Assembly (NCBI GenBank): GCA_003478935.1
Contig: QUFP01000003.1
Span: forward strand, 62,001 to 126,000
Source: Firmicutes bacterium AF25-13AC
GTDB taxonomy: Bacteria; Bacillota; Clostridia; Lachnospirales; Lachnospiraceae
Direction: 5' to 3'
DNA length: 64,000 nucleotides
Part shown: one piece after another, positions 62,495 through 64,000 of the stretch
Numbering within the stretch: position 1 is the first letter of the stretch
Layout of the letters: the number at the start of each line of letters is the position of its first letter
Notes under the pieces: generated by a model
What the model saw: the letters and a program-made list of their open reading frames with translations, nothing else
What the model was told of the DNA's origin: nothing
The model's database searches: none
Position numbers and translations under genes: made by a program

Positions 62495-63583
62495 ATGGAA
62501 AAGATTATATTAACAGGTGACAGACCGACAGGAAGACTTCACGTAGGACATTATGTAGGCTCTTTAAGAAGAAGAGTAGAACTGCAAAACTCTGGTGAAT
62601 ATTCCAAGATATTTATTATGATTGCAGATGCACAGGCATTAACAGATAATATTGAAAACCCGGAGAAGGTTCGTCAGAACATCATCGAGGTAGCGCTTGA
62701 TTACCTCTCATGCGGATTAGACCCGGCAAAGAGTAATATCTTAATCCAGTCCCAGATTCCGGAACTGTGTGAGCTGACTTTCTACTATATGGATCTCGTT
62801 ACCGTAGCAAGACTTCAGAGAAATCCTACTGTAAAATCTGAGATTCAGATGAGAAATTTCGAGGCAAGCATTCCGGTTGGATTCTTCACCTACCCGATCA
62901 GTCAGGCTGCAGATATCACTGCATTTAAGGCGACGACAGTTCCAGTTGGAGAGGATCAGCTTCCGATGATCGAGCAGACAAGAGAAATCGTCCGCAAGTT
63001 TAATTCTGTATATGACGAAGTATTAGTTGAGCCAAGCGCTTTAATTTCTACTAATCAGGCATGTCTTCGTCTGCCAGGTATCGACGGCAAGGCAAAGATG
63101 AGTAAGTCTCTTGGAAACTGTATCTATCTGTCTGACAGTGAAGCAGATGTAAAGAAGAAGATCATGAGCATGTATACCGATCCAGAACATCTTCTTGTCA
63201 GCGATCCGGGACATCTTGAGGGCAATACAGTATTTACTTATCTGGATGCATTCTGCAAGCCGGAGCACTTTGAGAGATATCTGCCAGATTATGCAAATCT
63301 GGATGAATTAAAGGCTCATTACACAAGAGGCGGTCTTGGCGATGTAAAGGTAAAGAAATTCTTAAATAACATTATTCAGGAAGAGTTAGAGCCGATTCGT
63401 AAGAGACGTAAGGAATACGAGAAGGATATTCCAGAAGTTTATAACATTCTTCGCAAGGGTACCGAGGCTGCAAGAGAGGTTGCGGCACAGACATTGTCTG
63501 AGGTAAAGAGTGCAATGAAGATCAACTATTTTGATGATGTTGAGCTTATTAAGGCACAGAGCGAGAAGTATAAGGGAATCTAA
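62495..63583 (+). CDS. trpS: tryptophan--tRNA ligase
   Basis: 362 residues, a class I synthetase. The HIGH-like motif is HVGHYVG (about 18), the KMSKS loop is KMSKSLGN (about 203), and DAQALTD and [21 protein letters not shown] are typical of TrpRS. It charges tRNA-Trp with tryptophan. ATG 62495 with an upstream AGGAAAGGG. It has its own promoter and a strong terminator, so it is probably monocistronic. Confidence 0.95.
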   Translation: MEKIILTGDRPTGRLHVGHYVGSLRRRVELQNSGEYSKIFIMIADAQALTDNIENPEKVRQNIIEVALDYLSCGLDPAKSNILIQSQIPELCELTFYYMDLVTVARLQRNPTVKSEIQMRNFEASIPVGFFTYPISQAADITAFKATTVPVGEDQLPMIEQTREIVRKFNSVYDEVLVEPSALISTNQACLRLPGIDGKAKMSKSLGNCIYLSDSEADVKKKIMSMYTDPEHLLVSDPGHLEGNTVFTYLDAFCKPEHFERYLPDYANLDELKAHYTRGGLGDVKVKKFLNNIIQEELEPIRKRRKEYEKDIPEVYNILRKGTEAAREVAAQTLSEVKSAMKINYFDDVELIKAQSEKYKGI

Positions 63584-63604
63584 GGAAAATAGAAACAAAA
63601 TAAG

Positions 63605-63656
63605 GGCGTTCAAAGTCCGGTGCGAGTTAACCGAACTTTGAACGCCTCTTTTTTAT
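63605..63656. terminator. bidirectional terminator between trpS and the last minus-strand gene
   Basis: GGCGTTCAAAGT (63605-63616) pairs perfectly with ACTTTGAACGCC (63635-63646), followed by T-rich sequence. Confidence 0.82.
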
Positions 63657-64000
63657 CAATCTTTATCGCTAAAGCTAGTGACAATATCAATTGGCTCAAA
63701 TGTTATGGAAATTGGAGTAAGACCGCCCTGACCAAAGTAAAGGCGTACATAGTGGTGGAAGCCAAATACACCGCCCTCTCTGGAGAGTGTCACTTCCTTT
63801 CCTTCACTTCCGTTGAAACTGTAGGTGCCAAACAGCTGATTGTCTACAAAGACAGATACCGGCATCTGAGCGAGTGGTGTGGACTCTGAGGAAGCTGTGA
63901 TGCTGATACGGAAAGTACCAAAGCCCTCGGTGGTGATTCCAAACATATGGCTGTCGCCTTTTTCACTGGAAATTCCAGTAAGAGGAAGTGTGGTAACTCC
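63656..64000 (-). CDS. C-terminal part of an unknown protein (start outside window)
   Basis: The minus-strand frame is open to the window edge; 114 residues are visible, ending EPIDIVTSFSDKD. The segment is beta-rich with alternating hydrophobic strands (FRISITASSESTPLAQMPVSVFVDNQLFGTYSFNG, FHHYVRLYFGQGGLTPISITFEP), which resembles a carbohydrate-binding or other jelly-roll module at the end of a secreted or surface enzyme. I cannot name a family. It is convergent with trpS across the terminator. Confidence 0.65.
   Translation of the reverse strand, partial: GVTTLPLTGISSEKGDSHMFGITTEGFGTFRISITASSESTPLAQMPVSVFVDNQLFGTYSFNGSEGKEVTLSREGGVFGFHHYVRLYFGQGGLTPISITFEPIDIVTSFSDKD

Noticed and set aside
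1..64000. CRISPR arrays, tRNA or rRNA genes
   Set aside because: No regularly spaced direct repeats of CRISPR type, and I recognised no tRNA cloverleaf or rRNA stretch in reading the window.

Overview
The window suggests a low-GC gut Firmicute, most likely a Lachnospiraceae (Clostridia). The evidence is the gene content (TGS-less ThrRS behind a T-box, a TetM-like GTPase fused to an NYN nuclease, YfhO, GtrA and LTA-synthase-type envelope proteins, a DUF6472-like protein) and AT-rich codon use. Species cannot be fixed from the sequence alone.

Layout. (1) 1-18.66 kb is chromosome: glf (partial), glmM, a GH105 hydrolase, a DUF6472-like gene, a Wzz/BY-kinase, T-box-thrS, then on the minus strand argH, a YfhO-family membrane protein and GtrA, then on the plus strand an amidase, ackA, lepA, hemW and a small membrane protein. 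(2) 18,683-47,370 is an integrated conjugative element (ICE) of about 28.7 kb, visibly more GC-rich. Its backbone runs ParB-like, DUF7768-like, C5 DNA methyltransferase, ArdA, a polyvalent protein, PcfB, VirD4, Maff2, a TrbL/VirB6-like protein, SpoVG, DUF7007, PrgI, VirB4, a C40 peptidase, DUF4315, DUF4366, a Cys-rich protein, LPD28-like, MobC, CD1845-like and relaxase. Cargo follows: an XRE regulator, a HTH protein, a two-component system and a LanFEG/Cpr-like ABC exporter with a lipoprotein. The right end holds a sigma-like factor, a long non-coding block, two small genes and a large serine recombinase. The ends carry inverted repeats around a GA dinucleotide, as expected for a TnpX-type recombinase. 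(3) 47.37-64 kb is chromosome again: a hairpin-rich leader, CapA, RlmD-like, HAD, aldose epimerase, nfo, GH42, MATE, hflX, the TetM-like/NYN fusion, an LTA-synthase-like protein, trpS, and the end of an unknown minus-strand gene.

The least explained signal is a 23-bp palindrome found 19 times in the ICE backbone, often starting directly at a stop codon and just before the next Shine-Dalgarno. I saw none in the cargo or the chromosome. Other unexplained items are a roughly 380-nt structured, ORF-free block at 44.77-45.15 kb, a 166-bp nested inverted repeat behind parB, and a pair of near-identical promoters before the CD1845-like gene and the recombinase.

Caution: at least eleven conserved genes, in both ICE and chromosome, are broken by one- or two-base indels, most of them one missing base. 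This looks more like base-dropping sequence error than gene decay. I give full spans for these genes and mark where the frame changes.
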